DNA of 64,000 nt from positions 1,330,640 through 1,394,639 of the forward strand of contig NZ_JABFAP010000001.1 of assembly GCF_017168255.1 (NCBI RefSeq), written 5' to 3'. The notes beneath the pieces were generated by a model, which worked only from the letters and a program-made list of their open reading frames with translations, ran no database searches and was not told the DNA's origin. Every line of letters begins with the position of its first letter. Position 1 is the stretch's first letter. This document shows positions 26,267 through 35,501 of this stretch, piece by piece. Made by a program: the position numbers and the translations under genes. Origin of the DNA: Agrococcus sp. KRD186 (GTDB taxonomy: Bacteria; Actinomycetota; Actinomycetes; Actinomycetales; Microbacteriaceae).

Positions 26267-26315
26267 GCGCGCAGGCTACGCCGCGCGCTGTGAGCGCGAC
26301 AGTGCGGAAACGCAG

Positions 26316-26341
26316 AAGAGGCCCTCTTCCGAGGGCCTCTT
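26316..26341. terminator. hairpin terminator after tRNA-fMet
   Basis: A perfect 11-bp stem (AAGAGGCCCTC/GAGGGCCTCTT) with a TTCC loop. It lies 27 nt downstream of tRNA-fMet on the minus strand and just upstream of the methyltransferase start. On the minus strand it is followed by CTGCG rather than a T-tract. Confidence 0.82.
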
Positions 26342-26368
26342 CCTGTGCCGCAGTTCGCGGACTTCTTG

Positions 26369-26442
26369 TTGCGGGGACAGGATTTGAACCTGCGACCTCC
26401 GGGTTATGAGCCCGGCGAGCTACCGAGCTGCTCCACCCCGCG
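26369..26442 (-). tRNA. initiator tRNA-fMet (anticodon CAU)
   Basis: Reading the minus strand, the acceptor starts CGCGGGG and ends CCCCGC-A-A, giving a C1:A72 mismatch. The anticodon stem has GGG opposite CCC around CTCATAA. Both are hallmarks of the initiator tRNA. The T-loop is GGTTCAAATCC. CCA is not encoded. Confidence 0.95.
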
Positions 26443-26505
26443 GCACAAGAAATGACTCTACCAGGGGTCGAGCCGCGGGGCAAATCGCTGCGGTGCCGCG
26501 GCCTC

Positions 26506-29481
26506 CTACGGTGCCGTGGTCTCCTCCGGTGCAGGCGTCTCCTCCGGCGCGGGGGTCTCCCCGGGTGCCGGCTCCCCCTCGATCTGCGCCGAGAGGTCGA
26601 GCGCCTCCGTGACCGCGGCGACCATCCGCTCATTCGCCTCGGCTGCGGCGACCGGGTCGTTCGCAGCGTAGGCCGCCTCGCGCTCCTGCAGCGCCGTGCC
26701 GGCTGCCTGGATGGCGGCACTCAGCTGCGTCTGCAGGCTGCCATCGGGCGCGGGCTCCTCGCCCTCGCCGGTGCCTTCGCCCTCCTCGGGGTTCGTCGGA
26801 TCGACGCCCGAGTCGCCGGCCTCCGCTCCGGAGTCTCCGCCGAACAGGGCGTCGAGCGCTTCATCCAGCGTGTCCTCGAAGGCGATGTCGTTGCCGAACG
26901 AGACCAGGATCTTCCGCAGCACCGGGTACGAGGTCGCTCCCGTCGACTGCAGGTAGACCGGCTGCACGTAGAGCAGTCCGCCACCGACCGGCAACGTCAG
27001 CAGGTTGCCGCTGATGACCTCCGAGGCACCCTGTCGCAGCAGGTTCAGCTCTCGCGAGACCTGGTCGTCCGTGTCGAAGGTGTTCTGCACCTGACCGGGG
27101 CCGGGGATGGATTTGTCCTTCGGCAGCATCTGCAGCGTCAGCTGCCCATAGCTATCTGCCACCTCGCCCGCTGTGCCGCCCGCATCCGCGTTCACCGACA
27201 GGTAGCCGTAGAGCACGTTGCGGCCGTCGCGCGGGATGAAGGTGGAGTAGAGCGTGAAGGCCGGATCCTGCCCGTCGACCGACATCGTCAGGTAGTAGGG
27301 GGGCTGCGTCGGGGCAGCTGCCTGCGTGGAGCCGACGGTCGGGTCAGTCGGCGTCGCCCACTGGTCGTCGCCCGAGAAGAAGGTGTCGGGGTTCGTGACG
27401 TGGTAGTCGCCCAGGATCGAGCGCTGCAGCTTGAACATGTCGGCCGGGTAGCGCACGTGGCTCAGCAGCTCGCCCGACATCTCGCTGATGGGCTCGATCG
27501 TGCCCGGGTAGATGTCGTTCCACGCCTGCAGGATCGGATCCTCGGGATCCCAGGCGTAGAGCGTGACCGAGCCGTCGTAGGCGTTCACGACCGCCTTGAC
27601 CGAGTTGCGCACGTAGTTGATCACGTCGCCGATCGGGGGCGTCGGGTTCGTGGAGTCGGCGATGGCCTGGGCGACGGAGCGGTGCGACGAGTAGGGGTAG
27701 GACGAGGCGGTCGTCATGCCGTCGACGATCCACACGAGCTGCTCGTCGACGATCGCCGGATAGGTGTCGCTGTCGAGCGTCAGGTAGGGCGCGACCTCGG
27801 CGACGCGCTCCAGCGGGTCGCGGTCGTAGAGGATCTGCGAGTCGTCGGTGACCGCGTCGGAGAGGATGATCTGCTCCGACTGGAACTTCAGCGCGTAGAC
27901 GAGTCGATTGAAGATGTTGTCGAGCGCCGGTCCACCCTCGCCCGCGAAGGTCGTCTCGGCGTTGCCGGCACCCTCGTCGCTCGAGAGCGGGTAGTCGAGC
28001 TCGAGCGGGTCAGAGCCTTCGGGGCCGCCGACGATCGAGTAGTCGGGCATCTCCTCGCCGAAGTACACGCGCGGCTCGTACTCGCCCAATTCGCCCGTGG
28101 TGGGGATGCCGGACTGGAGGAAGACCGGCTGACCCTCCGGGCCGCGCTGGTTGCCGTAGGCCGCGACCACGCCGTAGCCGTGCGTGTAGACGATGTGCTG
28201 GTTGAACCAGTTGTCGTCGGCGAGGCCGGCGAGGTCGAGCTCGCGCACAGCGATGACGGTGTCCTGCGTCTGACCGTCGATCTCGTAGCGGTCGACGTCG
28301 AGCTGATCCTGGAAGCCGTAGTACTGGCGGTATTCCTGCAGGTTGGCGAAGGCGTCCGTCACGAGCGCCGGGTCCATGATGCGGATGTTCGCGGTCGTCT
28401 CCGCATCCGCACGCAGGGCTCCGGGCTCGGCGTCGGTACTCGCATCCGACGCCGTCTCGACCATCCCGTCGACGCCCCAGGCCGCGCGGGTGGCATCGAT
28501 GTTGCGCTGGATGTACTGCGCCTCGAGGCTGCGCTCGGTCGGCTCGACCTGGAAGCGCTGCATGATCGCCGGGTAGGCGACGCCGACGACCAGCGAGGCG
28601 GCGATGAGCAGCCCCGTGCCGACGATCGCGATGCGCCAGCGGCCGATGATCGCGGTGACGATGAAGAAGATGGCGACGAGGCCCGCGATGCCCGCGAGGA
28701 TCTGCGCCGCGGGGATCGACGCGTTGACCTCGGTGAAGCCCGCGCCGGTCGCGAGGAAGCCCTGCGAGGTCTGCGCGAGCGATGCGTACTGGCCGAGCCA
28801 GATCGAGACGCCCAGCACGAGCATGTAGAGCGCGATGATGATGGCGAGCTGGATGCGCGCGGAGCGCGAGATGCGCACCTCGCGACCGGTGACGCGGATG
28901 GCGCCGTAGAGGTAGGCGGTCGCGAGCGTGGCCACACCGCTGATGAACAGCACCGCGAGCGCGAAGCCGACGATCTGCTGGTAGAACGGCAGCTCGAAGA
29001 TGTAGAAGCCGACGTCGAGGCCGAACTGCGGGTCGGTCTCGCCGAAGGGGCGTCGGTTGAGCCACAGCTGAGCGGTCTCCCACTGCGAGGCGGCAGCGAT
29101 GCCCGAGAAGAAGCCGAGAGCGACCGGCGCGGCCCACATGACGAGCTTGCGCAGCGGCTCGACGAGCTCCTGGTAGCGGTCGAGCTGCGAGTTGAGCTGC
29201 GCGTAGACGGGGCGCGAACGGAACGCGATCTGCACCGCGAGCGCGAGCGGCACGGCCATCGCGACGAAGCCGATCAGGAACATCACGGCGATGGACACCC
29301 AGCGCGTCTGGAGCACCTGCACGAAGCCCAGCTGGTCGAACCAGAGGATGTCGGCGTAGAAGCCTGAGAAGAGCACGAAGGCGCCGATGATTGCGGCGAC
29401 GATCAGGACCGTGATCAGCAGCGGCGAGGGCCGCTGCCTCCCGGTGGTCGCGATGGGCGGTCGTTCGGCGTTGGCAGACAC
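26506..29481 (-). CDS. UPF0182 family large membrane protein
   Basis: The 991-residue protein has seven or so membrane segments in the first 310 residues, then a long extracytoplasmic domain and a Glu/Pro/Thr-rich C-terminal tail. It matches UPF0182 (FADILWFDQLGF-type start, here YADILWFDQLGFVQVLQTRW). No function is established. The start is GTG with GGAG about 9 nt upstream. The gene order UPF0182, PDZ protease, zincin-like protein is as I recall for M. tuberculosis Rv3193c-Rv3195. Confidence 0.92.
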   Translation of the reverse strand: MSANAERPPIATTGRQRPSPLLITVLIVAAIIGAFVLFSGFYADILWFDQLGFVQVLQTRWVSIAVMFLIGFVAMAVPLALAVQIAFRSRPVYAQLNSQLDRYQELVEPLRKLVMWAAPVALGFFSGIAAASQWETAQLWLNRRPFGETDPQFGLDVGFYIFELPFYQQIVGFALAVLFISGVATLATAYLYGAIRVTGREVRISRSARIQLAIIIALYMLVLGVSIWLGQYASLAQTSQGFLATGAGFTEVNASIPAAQILAGIAGLVAIFFIVTAIIGRWRIAIVGTGLLIAASLVVGVAYPAIMQRFQVEPTERSLEAQYIQRNIDATRAAWGVDGMVETASDASTDAEPGALRADAETTANIRIMDPALVTDAFANLQEYRQYYGFQDQLDVDRYEIDGQTQDTVIAVRELDLAGLADDNWFNQHIVYTHGYGVVAAYGNQRGPEGQPVFLQSGIPTTGELGEYEPRVYFGEEMPDYSIVGGPEGSDPLELDYPLSSDEGAGNAETTFAGEGGPALDNIFNRLVYALKFQSEQIILSDAVTDDSQILYDRDPLERVAEVAPYLTLDSDTYPAIVDEQLVWIVDGMTTASSYPYSSHRSVAQAIADSTNPTPPIGDVINYVRNSVKAVVNAYDGSVTLYAWDPEDPILQAWNDIYPGTIEPISEMSGELLSHVRYPADMFKLQRSILGDYHVTNPDTFFSGDDQWATPTDPTVGSTQAAAPTQPPYYLTMSVDGQDPAFTLYSTFIPRDGRNVLYGYLSVNADAGGTAGEVADSYGQLTLQMLPKDKSIPGPGQVQNTFDTDDQVSRELNLLRQGASEVISGNLLTLPVGGGLLYVQPVYLQSTGATSYPVLRKILVSFGNDIAFEDTLDEALDALFGGDSGAEAGDSGVDPTNPEEGEGTGEGEEPAPDGSLQTQLSAAIQAAGTALQEREAAYAANDPVAAAEANERMVAAVTEALDLSAQIEGEPAPGETPAPEETPAPEETTAP

Positions 29482-29534
29482 GTCGTATTGCTCCAGAAGC
29501 TATGCGGGCGGTGCGACCATCGTATCCATGGTCC

Positions 29535-30671
29535 CTATGAGTCCGCGCCGCTCCCGCACGTGGGCAGCCCGGCGGTGTCGGCGCCCGTGGCGACCGTCTC
29601 GACGGCGGTGATCGCGTCATCGAGCGTGTCGACGGCGAAGACCGTCAGGCCGTCCGGGATGTGGCCGACGACCTCGGCGCAGTTCTCGACCGGCGCCAGG
29701 AAGTGCGTGGCGCCGGCGTCGACCGCGCCGTAGAGCTTCTGCACGATGCCGCCGATCGGGCCCACGTCGCCGAGCGCGGCGATCGTGCCGGTGCCCGCCC
29801 AGACGGTGCCGGCGGTCATGGCGCCGGGGGTGAGCTCGTCGACGATGCCGAGCGCGAACATCATGCCGGCGCTCGGGCCGCCGACGTTCGGCAGCTCGAT
29901 GTCGACCTCGAAGGGGAAGGTGTACTCGTTCGACGCGTATATGCCGACCAGCCGCTCATCACCCTCGACCAGCGGCGTGACCTCGACCGTCATCGACGCA
30001 CCGCCGCGCTCGATCTCGAACACCGTCGGGCCGTCGACGGCGGCGATGGACTCGCGGATCGACCAGACGTCGTACGGCGTGCGGCCGTTGACGCTCAGGA
30101 TGCGGTCGTTCGGCTGCAGCAGGCCGTCCGCCGGGGTATCCGGGATGACGCCCGCGACCCGGACCTCGCTGGCGACATCGTGGCCCTCATGCAGCAGCGC
30201 GGCCGCGATGGCGGCCTGCTGGGAGTTGCGCATGTCGACCTGGCCGGCCTCGTTCGACTGCTCGATCGTCTGCGATGGCGGGAAGGCGACCGACATCGGG
30301 ATGATCGAGTCGGCCGGATCCAGGTAGGCCTGCGCGACCGACACCCAGCTGAGCGGGCGCTGCGGGTTGCCGAACCACGCGAGGGTCAGCAGCCGCAGCT
30401 CGCCCTCTGTGGGGTACGTCTCGGCACCGCTGATCTCGATCAGCGGGCCCGCATCCGTCTGGCCCAGGGTGTCGTAGGTGGGGCCCGGCACCTCGACCAC
30501 ATACGGCGAGGGCACGAAGGCGAGCCCCAGCGAGGCGAGCGCCGCGGCCGCGAGCGCGCCCCAGCCGGCACGACGAAGACGCCTCGGGCGGATGTCCGGG
30601 AAGCGGTGGGGCACCGGCTGTTCGCGGACGGCGGAGGGCTGGATGGGCGGAATCCCGGCGGGTATGGACAT
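29535..30671 (-). CDS. Lon-like serine protease with PDZ domain
   Basis: The 378-residue protein has one N-terminal membrane anchor (about residues 35-55), a central PDZ domain (GVIPDTPADGLLQPNDRILSV) and a C-terminal Lon-type protease domain. The Ser-Lys dyad is Ser267 (GGPSAGMMFALGI) and Lys312 (GGIVQKLYGA). No ATPase domain is present, as in the YlbL family. The ATG is 20 bp from the divergent zincin-like gene, and their -10 boxes overlap. Confidence 0.92.
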   Translation of the reverse strand: MSIPAGIPPIQPSAVREQPVPHRFPDIRPRRLRRAGWGALAAAALASLGLAFVPSPYVVEVPGPTYDTLGQTDAGPLIEISGAETYPTEGELRLLTLAWFGNPQRPLSWVSVAQAYLDPADSIIPMSVAFPPSQTIEQSNEAGQVDMRNSQQAAIAAALLHEGHDVASEVRVAGVIPDTPADGLLQPNDRILSVNGRTPYDVWSIRESIAAVDGPTVFEIERGGASMTVEVTPLVEGDERLVGIYASNEYTFPFEVDIELPNVGGPSAGMMFALGIVDELTPGAMTAGTVWAGTGTIAALGDVGPIGGIVQKLYGAVDAGATHFLAPVENCAEVVGHIPDGLTVFAVDTLDDAITAVETVATGADTAGLPTCGSGADS

Positions 30672-30679
30672 GCTGCGGA

Positions 30680-30686
30680 TAGCGTA
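30680..30686. promoter_or_regulatory. overlapping divergent -10 boxes (PDZ protease / zincin-like gene)
   Basis: On the plus strand TAGCGT (30680-30685) is 6 nt from the ATG at 30692. On the minus strand TACGCT (30686 down to 30681) is 9 nt from the ATG at 30671. The 20-bp intergenic space leaves no room for separate promoters. Predicted by pattern only. Confidence 0.6.
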
Positions 30687-30691
30687 GTCGC

Positions 30692-32083
30692 ATGCCTGAG
30701 GACTCCGACGATCGGCTCCCCGAGGACGAGCTGCGCGAGATGCTGCAGCAGTTCCTGTCAGGGGAAGGACCGATCGATCCAGCCCGCCTCGCGGGCGCCG
30801 CGGGGATGCCCTCCGATCCTGCCCAGCTGCAGGCGCTGATGGCGCAGCTGCAGGCCGCGCTCGCGCGCACCGAGGACGGGATCGACTGGTCGGCCACGAA
30901 GCGTCAGGCCGCCGCAGTCGTGCAGCGCGACCCGGGCTCGGTGACGAGCGCCGAGCGCGAGGCCGTGCAGCAGGCTGCAGACCTTGCGGCCATGTGGCTG
31001 GGCGAGACGACCGAGCTCGGCGCCGCGACCGGGCTGACGATGCTGTCGCGCCAGCAGTGGGTCGACGCGACCATCCCGGTGTGGCAGGAGATGAGCGAGC
31101 CGGTGGCGAACAGCATCGCGAACGCGCTCACCCGAGCCATGCAGGAGCACGCGCCCGAGGAGGCGCAGGAGATGCTCGCCGGTGCCGAGAAGATCCTCCG
31201 CAACGTCGGCGGCACCATGTTCGCGATGCAGCTGGGCAATGTCGTCGGCCAGCTCGCCGGCGAGACCGTCGCCGGCGGGGACTTCGGGTTCCCGCTGCTC
31301 GAGGACACCGCGGCCCTGCTGCCGGTGAACCTGCGCACGGCCGCCGAGGGCCTCGAGATCCCCGAGGACCAGGTGCGCATCTGGATGGCGGCGCGCGAGC
31401 TCGCCCATGCCCGCCTCTTCCACCACGCGCGCTGGCTGCGCCTGCATGTGCTCTCCTCCGTGCGCGAGTACGCCGAGGGCATCCGCATCGACGTCGACCG
31501 GCTCGAGGAGCTGGCCGAGTCCTTCGACCCGACGAACCCCGAGGAGCTGCGACAGGCGCTCTCGAGCGGTGCGCTCATCCCGCCGAAGACGGCCGAGCAG
31601 CAGGAGGCGCTCGCGCGCCTGGAGACCACGATCGCCCTGATCGAGGGCTGGGTCGACGCCGTCACGGAGGCGGCCACCGCGCGGCTGCCCAAGCGCGATG
31701 CGATCGCCGAGTCGGTGCGTCGCAAGCGCGCGACCGGCGGACCGGCCGAGAAGGCCTTCGGCACGCTCGTCGGCCTCGAGATCCGCCCGCGCAGGCTGCG
31801 CGAAGCCGCGGCGTTCTGGCGCACGGTGACGGATGCGGTGGGTGCGGAGGTGCGCGACTCGCTCTGGGACCAGCCCGACCTGATGCCGGGCTCCGCCGAC
31901 ATCGACGACCCCTCGCTCGTGATCGCGCGGCTGCAGGGCGTTGGCGAGCTCGATGAGATGGACCTGGCGCTGCAGGAGCTGCTCGACGACGCCGAGCGCG
32001 GCGAGCCCCACGGTGACGAGCCCGAAGGTGACGAGCCCGACGGTGACGAGCCCGACGACGACCAGGAGCCCAAGCAGGGCTGA
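30692..32083 (+). CDS. zincin-like (DUF2342/TIGR03624-type) protein
   Basis: The 463-residue protein belongs to an actinobacterial family often named zinc-dependent metalloprotease or putative hydrolase. The conserved core ARELAHARLFHHARWLRLHV is present; it offers ExxH and further His residues, but no canonical HExxH, so proteolysis is unproven. The C-terminus is an acidic tail of GDEP-type repeats. TAGCGT 6 nt before the ATG suggests leaderless translation. It is equivalent by order to Rv3195 of M. tuberculosis (recalled). Confidence 0.82.
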   Translation: MPEDSDDRLPEDELREMLQQFLSGEGPIDPARLAGAAGMPSDPAQLQALMAQLQAALARTEDGIDWSATKRQAAAVVQRDPGSVTSAEREAVQQAADLAAMWLGETTELGAATGLTMLSRQQWVDATIPVWQEMSEPVANSIANALTRAMQEHAPEEAQEMLAGAEKILRNVGGTMFAMQLGNVVGQLAGETVAGGDFGFPLLEDTAALLPVNLRTAAEGLEIPEDQVRIWMAARELAHARLFHHARWLRLHVLSSVREYAEGIRIDVDRLEELAESFDPTNPEELRQALSSGALIPPKTAEQQEALARLETTIALIEGWVDAVTEAATARLPKRDAIAESVRRKRATGGPAEKAFGTLVGLEIRPRRLREAAAFWRTVTDAVGAEVRDSLWDQPDLMPGSADIDDPSLVIARLQGVGELDEMDLALQELLDDAERGEPHGDEPEGDEPDGDEPDDDQEPKQG

Positions 32084-32149
32084 CGCCCGCTCCAGCGCGC
32101 CTGTGGAGAACTGCCGACGCGATCGGCCGGATCGGCGCACCATGCGCCC

Positions 32150-32899
32150 ATGCTCCGACTCGATCCCCATCTGGCCGTCTTCCGCTCCACCCCCGAGCGC
32201 ATCGTGATCGGGGCGCAGCAGCCGGTCGCCGTGCTCGACGCCGACCCCCCGACGCTGCGCGCCATCGCCGCCATGACGCGAGGCGTGCTGCCGCAGGAGC
32301 TCGAGCAGCTCGTCGGCGACGCATATGCACACTCGCTGCTCACCCAGCTGGCTCCGGCGCTCGTGGACGCGGCACCGGCCGTGCCCGTGCTGGTGCGCGG
32401 ACGCATCCGCCTGTCAGAGCAGCTGCACCGAGCGGTGCGTGACTCCGGGCACCGCGCGGGCAGCGACGGCATCATCGTGCCGGTCGCGCCCTGGCGCATG
32501 CCGGCCGCGGAGACCGAGCGGCTGCTCTCGTCGGGTGCCGCGCACCTGCCCGTCGTGCTCGGCGATGCCTGGGTGCAGGTGGGCCCCTACGTGAGCGCGG
32601 GTGGCGGATGCGTGCAGTGCACACCGCGGGACGCCACGCTGCTGCCCGCACACCTGGTGCCGGAGGCGGGCCCGATCGCCGCAGCGCAGACGGTGGTCAC
32701 CGTGCTCGATGCGCTGCGGCGCGCGGGTGCCGGCGCGCTGCCCGAGGGCTGGGCGGTGCAGATCAGCCAGCGCGACGGCGCGGTCAGCGCGCAGCGGCGC
32801 CGCCGGCCGTGCCAGCACCAGCGCGGCCGCCAGCTGACCGGCCCGCCCGAGCGCCCTGCGGCGGAGCCAGCTCGGTCAGGAAGCGCGATGGCTGCCTGA
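32150..32899 (+). CDS. hypothetical protein with CxxC, cyclodehydratase-like
   Basis: The 249-residue protein starts MLRLDPHLAVFRSTPERIVIG and contains an isolated CxxC in GGGCVQCTPRDATLL. The pattern is reminiscent of the ThiF-like/cyclodehydratase-like proteins found beside uvrD2 in other actinobacteria, but catalytic motifs are not evident and no function should be assumed. The last ~40 residues are Arg/Pro-rich, and their DNA overlaps the convergent uvrD2 3' end by 116 bp, so the true C-terminus may be shorter in function. Confidence 0.6.
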   Translation: MLRLDPHLAVFRSTPERIVIGAQQPVAVLDADPPTLRAIAAMTRGVLPQELEQLVGDAYAHSLLTQLAPALVDAAPAVPVLVRGRIRLSEQLHRAVRDSGHRAGSDGIIVPVAPWRMPAAETERLLSSGAAHLPVVLGDAWVQVGPYVSAGGGCVQCTPRDATLLPAHLVPEAGPIAAAQTVVTVLDALRRAGAGALPEGWAVQISQRDGAVSAQRRRRPCQHQRGRQLTGPPERPAAEPARSGSAMAA

Positions 32900-34550
32900 C
32901 CGCGTGGCCGGAGCCGTGCGCCCAGGTGAGCGAGAGCGTGCGCTCTGCCCGGGTGATGGCCACGTAGAGCAGCCGCCGCTCCTCATCGATCTCAGCGAGC
33001 GTGGTCGCATGCGAGACCGGCAGCAGCCCCTCGGCGAGGCCCACCACGTGCACGTGCTGCCACTCGAGGCCCTTCGCGGCGTGGATGGTGGCGATCGTGA
33101 CGGCGGCGACGGTCGGCTCGTGCTCGGTCTGCGCGCGGCGCTGCAGCTCGCGGGCGAAGCCGGGCAGATCCGTGCCGCCCGCCTCCTCGGCGAGGGTCAC
33201 GAGCGCGTGCAGCGCATCCCACTGGGCGCGCTCCTCGCCGTGGGTCGCGGGCGCTTCGGCGCGATAGCCGAGCCCCATCACGATGTCGGTGACCGATTGG
33301 AACACCGGCCGGTGATCGGCGGGCGCGCTGCGCAGCATCATCACGGCCCGCTTGACGACGGGGATCTCGAAGAAGCGGGCGGAGCCGCGCACGGTCGATG
33401 AGAGCCCGACGCCCGCGAGCGCCTGCTCGATCAGGCCCGACTGCGCGTGGAAGCGGGTGAGCACCGCGATGCGGCTGGGGTCGGCGCCGGCGTCGACCTG
33501 GGCGCGGCAGGCGCCGGCGACGGCCGCGGCCTCGGCGGAGTCGTTGGCGTGCGTGGTCATGCTCGGCTCGCGGCCGGGCTCCCCCGATGCCGCGGTCAGC
33601 GTCAGCGCGTCGCGGCCGCGCATGAGCCGGTTCGCGCTTCCGACGATCGCCGAGGTCGACCGGTACGAGCGCTCGAGCCGCACGACCTCGGCGTCGGGGT
33701 GCTCGTGCAAGAAGCGGTTCATGCTGGCCGCATCCGCGCCCGCGAACGAGTAGATCGTCTGACTCGGGTCGCCGACGATGCAGATGTCGCGGCGCTCGCC
33801 CAGCCAGGCGGCCAGCACCCGCTGCTGCATGGGCGAGACGTCCTGGTACTCGTCGACGGTGAAGTGGCGGTAGCGCGAGCGCACCTCGTCGGCCACCACC
33901 GGCTCGCGCTCGATCATGCCGGCGGTCGCCAGCAGCACGTCCTCGAAGTCGATCTGGCGCCGCTCGTCCTTGACCCGCTCGTAGGCCATGTGGAGATCGA
34001 GCATCGCCTCGGGCGCGATGCCGGTGGGCATCGGGCGGATGCGCGCCTGCACCCCGTAGTCCTCCATGGTCATCGCCTGCGACTTGCGCCACTCGATCTC
34101 GCCCGCGGCGTCGCGCAGCTGCGCGGTCGGCAGGCGCAGGCGCAGCTGGGCAGCCGCATCCGCGACCGTCGCCGCCTTCTGCGGCAGCAGCTTCGGCATG
34201 TGCGAGCCGGTGATGCGCGGCCAGAAGTGCGAGAGCTGCGCGAGCGCGGCCGCGTGGAACGTGCGCGCCTGCACTCGGCTGGCGCCCAACCGCGCCAGGC
34301 GCGTGCGCATCTCCCCCGCCGCGCGCGCGGTGAACGTGAGCGCGAGCGAGGCGTGCTCCGCCTGCTCGCCGGTGGCGACGGCGTAGGCGATCCGGTGCGT
34401 GATGGCGCGCGTCTTGCCCGTGCCGGCGCCGGCGAGGATGGCGACCGGTCCTCCGAGGGTGGTCGCCGCCTGCCGCTGCTGCTCGTCGAGGCCGGCGAGG
34501 ATGCGGTCGGCGTCGGTGATCGGCGCATCCGCCATCGACGCATCCGTCAT
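32784..34550 (-). CDS. uvrD2: UvrD2-like superfamily 1 DNA helicase
   Basis: The 588-residue 3'-5' helicase has Q motif LDEQQRQAA, Walker A GAGTGKT at 41-47, Walker B VDEYQD, motif IV-VI segments (RLERSYRST, TIHAAKGLEWQHVHVVGL, LYVAITRAERTLSLTWA). It is shorter than mycobacterial UvrD2, which I recall as about 700 residues with an HRDC domain and a cysteine-rich end; here neither is visible. The C-terminus is low-complexity Ala/Gly/Arg. The ATG overlaps the nudC stop (ATGA), so the helicase is coupled to it. Confidence 0.9.
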   Translation of the reverse strand: MTDASMADAPITDADRILAGLDEQQRQAATTLGGPVAILAGAGTGKTRAITHRIAYAVATGEQAEHASLALTFTARAAGEMRTRLARLGASRVQARTFHAAALAQLSHFWPRITGSHMPKLLPQKAATVADAAAQLRLRLPTAQLRDAAGEIEWRKSQAMTMEDYGVQARIRPMPTGIAPEAMLDLHMAYERVKDERRQIDFEDVLLATAGMIEREPVVADEVRSRYRHFTVDEYQDVSPMQQRVLAAWLGERRDICIVGDPSQTIYSFAGADAASMNRFLHEHPDAEVVRLERSYRSTSAIVGSANRLMRGRDALTLTAASGEPGREPSMTTHANDSAEAAAVAGACRAQVDAGADPSRIAVLTRFHAQSGLIEQALAGVGLSSTVRGSARFFEIPVVKRAVMMLRSAPADHRPVFQSVTDIVMGLGYRAEAPATHGEERAQWDALHALVTLAEEAGGTDLPGFARELQRRAQTEHEPTVAAVTIATIHAAKGLEWQHVHVVGLAEGLLPVSHATTLAEIDEERRLLYVAITRAERTLSLTWAHGSGHAVRQPSRFLTELAPPQGARAGRSAGGRAGAGTAGGAAAR

Positions 34551-35443
34551 CGTTCGAGCCACGCCTCGAGGATCCAGGAGGCGATCGAGGTCGAGCCGGG
34601 CAGCTGCACGACGCCGGCGCGCAGCTCGTCGCGGGTGAACCAGCGGACGTCGAGGATCTCGACGCCGTCTGGCACGATCGCGTCGGGCTCGGGAGCGACG
34701 CACTCGAAGCCGAGCATGAGGCTGCGCGGGAACGGCCACGGCTGCGAACCGAGGTAGCGCGGCTCGACCACGCGCAGCCCGGTCTCCTCGTGCACCTCGC
34801 GCACGACGGCGGCCTCGAGCGATTCGCCGGGGTCGACGAAGCCGGCGATCAGCGAGTAGCGCCCCTCCGGCCAGGCGGCGTTGTGCCCGAGGAGGATGCG
34901 CTCGTCGGCCTCGTCGTGGATGGCGACGATGACCGCGGGATCGGTGCGGGGGAAGTGCGGTGCGCCGCTGTCGGAGCGGCGCACCCAGCCGGATTCCTCG
35001 AACACGGTCGGCAGGCCGTCGACGGGGCTGTGATGGCTCTCGCGCTGCCACACGCCCAGCGCCACCGCCTGCACGAGCACCCCGGCGTCGGCGTCGTCGA
35101 GCTCGGCACCGACCTCGCGCAGCGAGCGCCACTCGGCGCCGTCCACGTCGAACGGCTCGGCGACGAGCATGCTCAGCACGATCACGCCCTGCTCTCCGGG
35201 CGCCTCGGGCGCCAGCCTGCCCAGCCAGCTGGGCGGCACGGCCGGCTCGACGGCCACGGCGGTCCTCGGGAGCGCATCAGGGGCGAAGCGCACGAGCCTG
35301 CCGTCGTGCACGGGCGAGCGATCGCCGGCGACGACGATCACGCGTGTGGAGGGCAGCTCGAGCGCGCGCGCGACGGCGTCGGGCGCGATCCTCGCGACGT
35401 GGTCGCGATCGAGTCCCGATCTGGCAAGCGGGGGTACCTGCAC
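34547..35443 (-). CDS. nudC: NudC-like NAD+ diphosphatase, zinc-ribbon cysteines lost
   Basis: The 298-residue Nudix hydrolase has the Nudix box GFVDPGESLEAAVVREVHEE and the NADH-pyrophosphatase tag SQPWPFPRSLM. It should hydrolyse NAD(H) or NAD caps on RNA. The linker that normally holds a four-Cys zinc ribbon (before GAPHFPRTDPAVI) has no cysteine at all. The GTG at 35443 is chosen for its GGAGG 4 nt upstream; an ATG at 35503 would overlap the divergent phosphotransferase start. It is upstream of and coupled to uvrD2. Confidence 0.88.
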   Translation of the reverse strand: MQVPPLARSGLDRDHVARIAPDAVARALELPSTRVIVVAGDRSPVHDGRLVRFAPDALPRTAVAVEPAVPPSWLGRLAPEAPGEQGVIVLSMLVAEPFDVDGAEWRSLREVGAELDDADAGVLVQAVALGVWQRESHHSPVDGLPTVFEESGWVRRSDSGAPHFPRTDPAVIVAIHDEADERILLGHNAAWPEGRYSLIAGFVDPGESLEAAVVREVHEETGLRVVEPRYLGSQPWPFPRSLMLGFECVAPEPDAIVPDGVEILDVRWFTRDELRAGVVQLPGSTSIASWILEAWLER

Positions 35444-35501
35444 GTCACCTCCGTCGCGTGGCGCGGCCTCCTGCGAGCGAGGTCGGCCTAGCCTGGCATC
35501 C

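Noticed and set aside
26452-29367. 971-codon open frame opposite the UPF0182 gene
   Set aside because: No motif, biased composition (Arg/Val/Asp/Gly), and the opposite strand encodes a recognised family.
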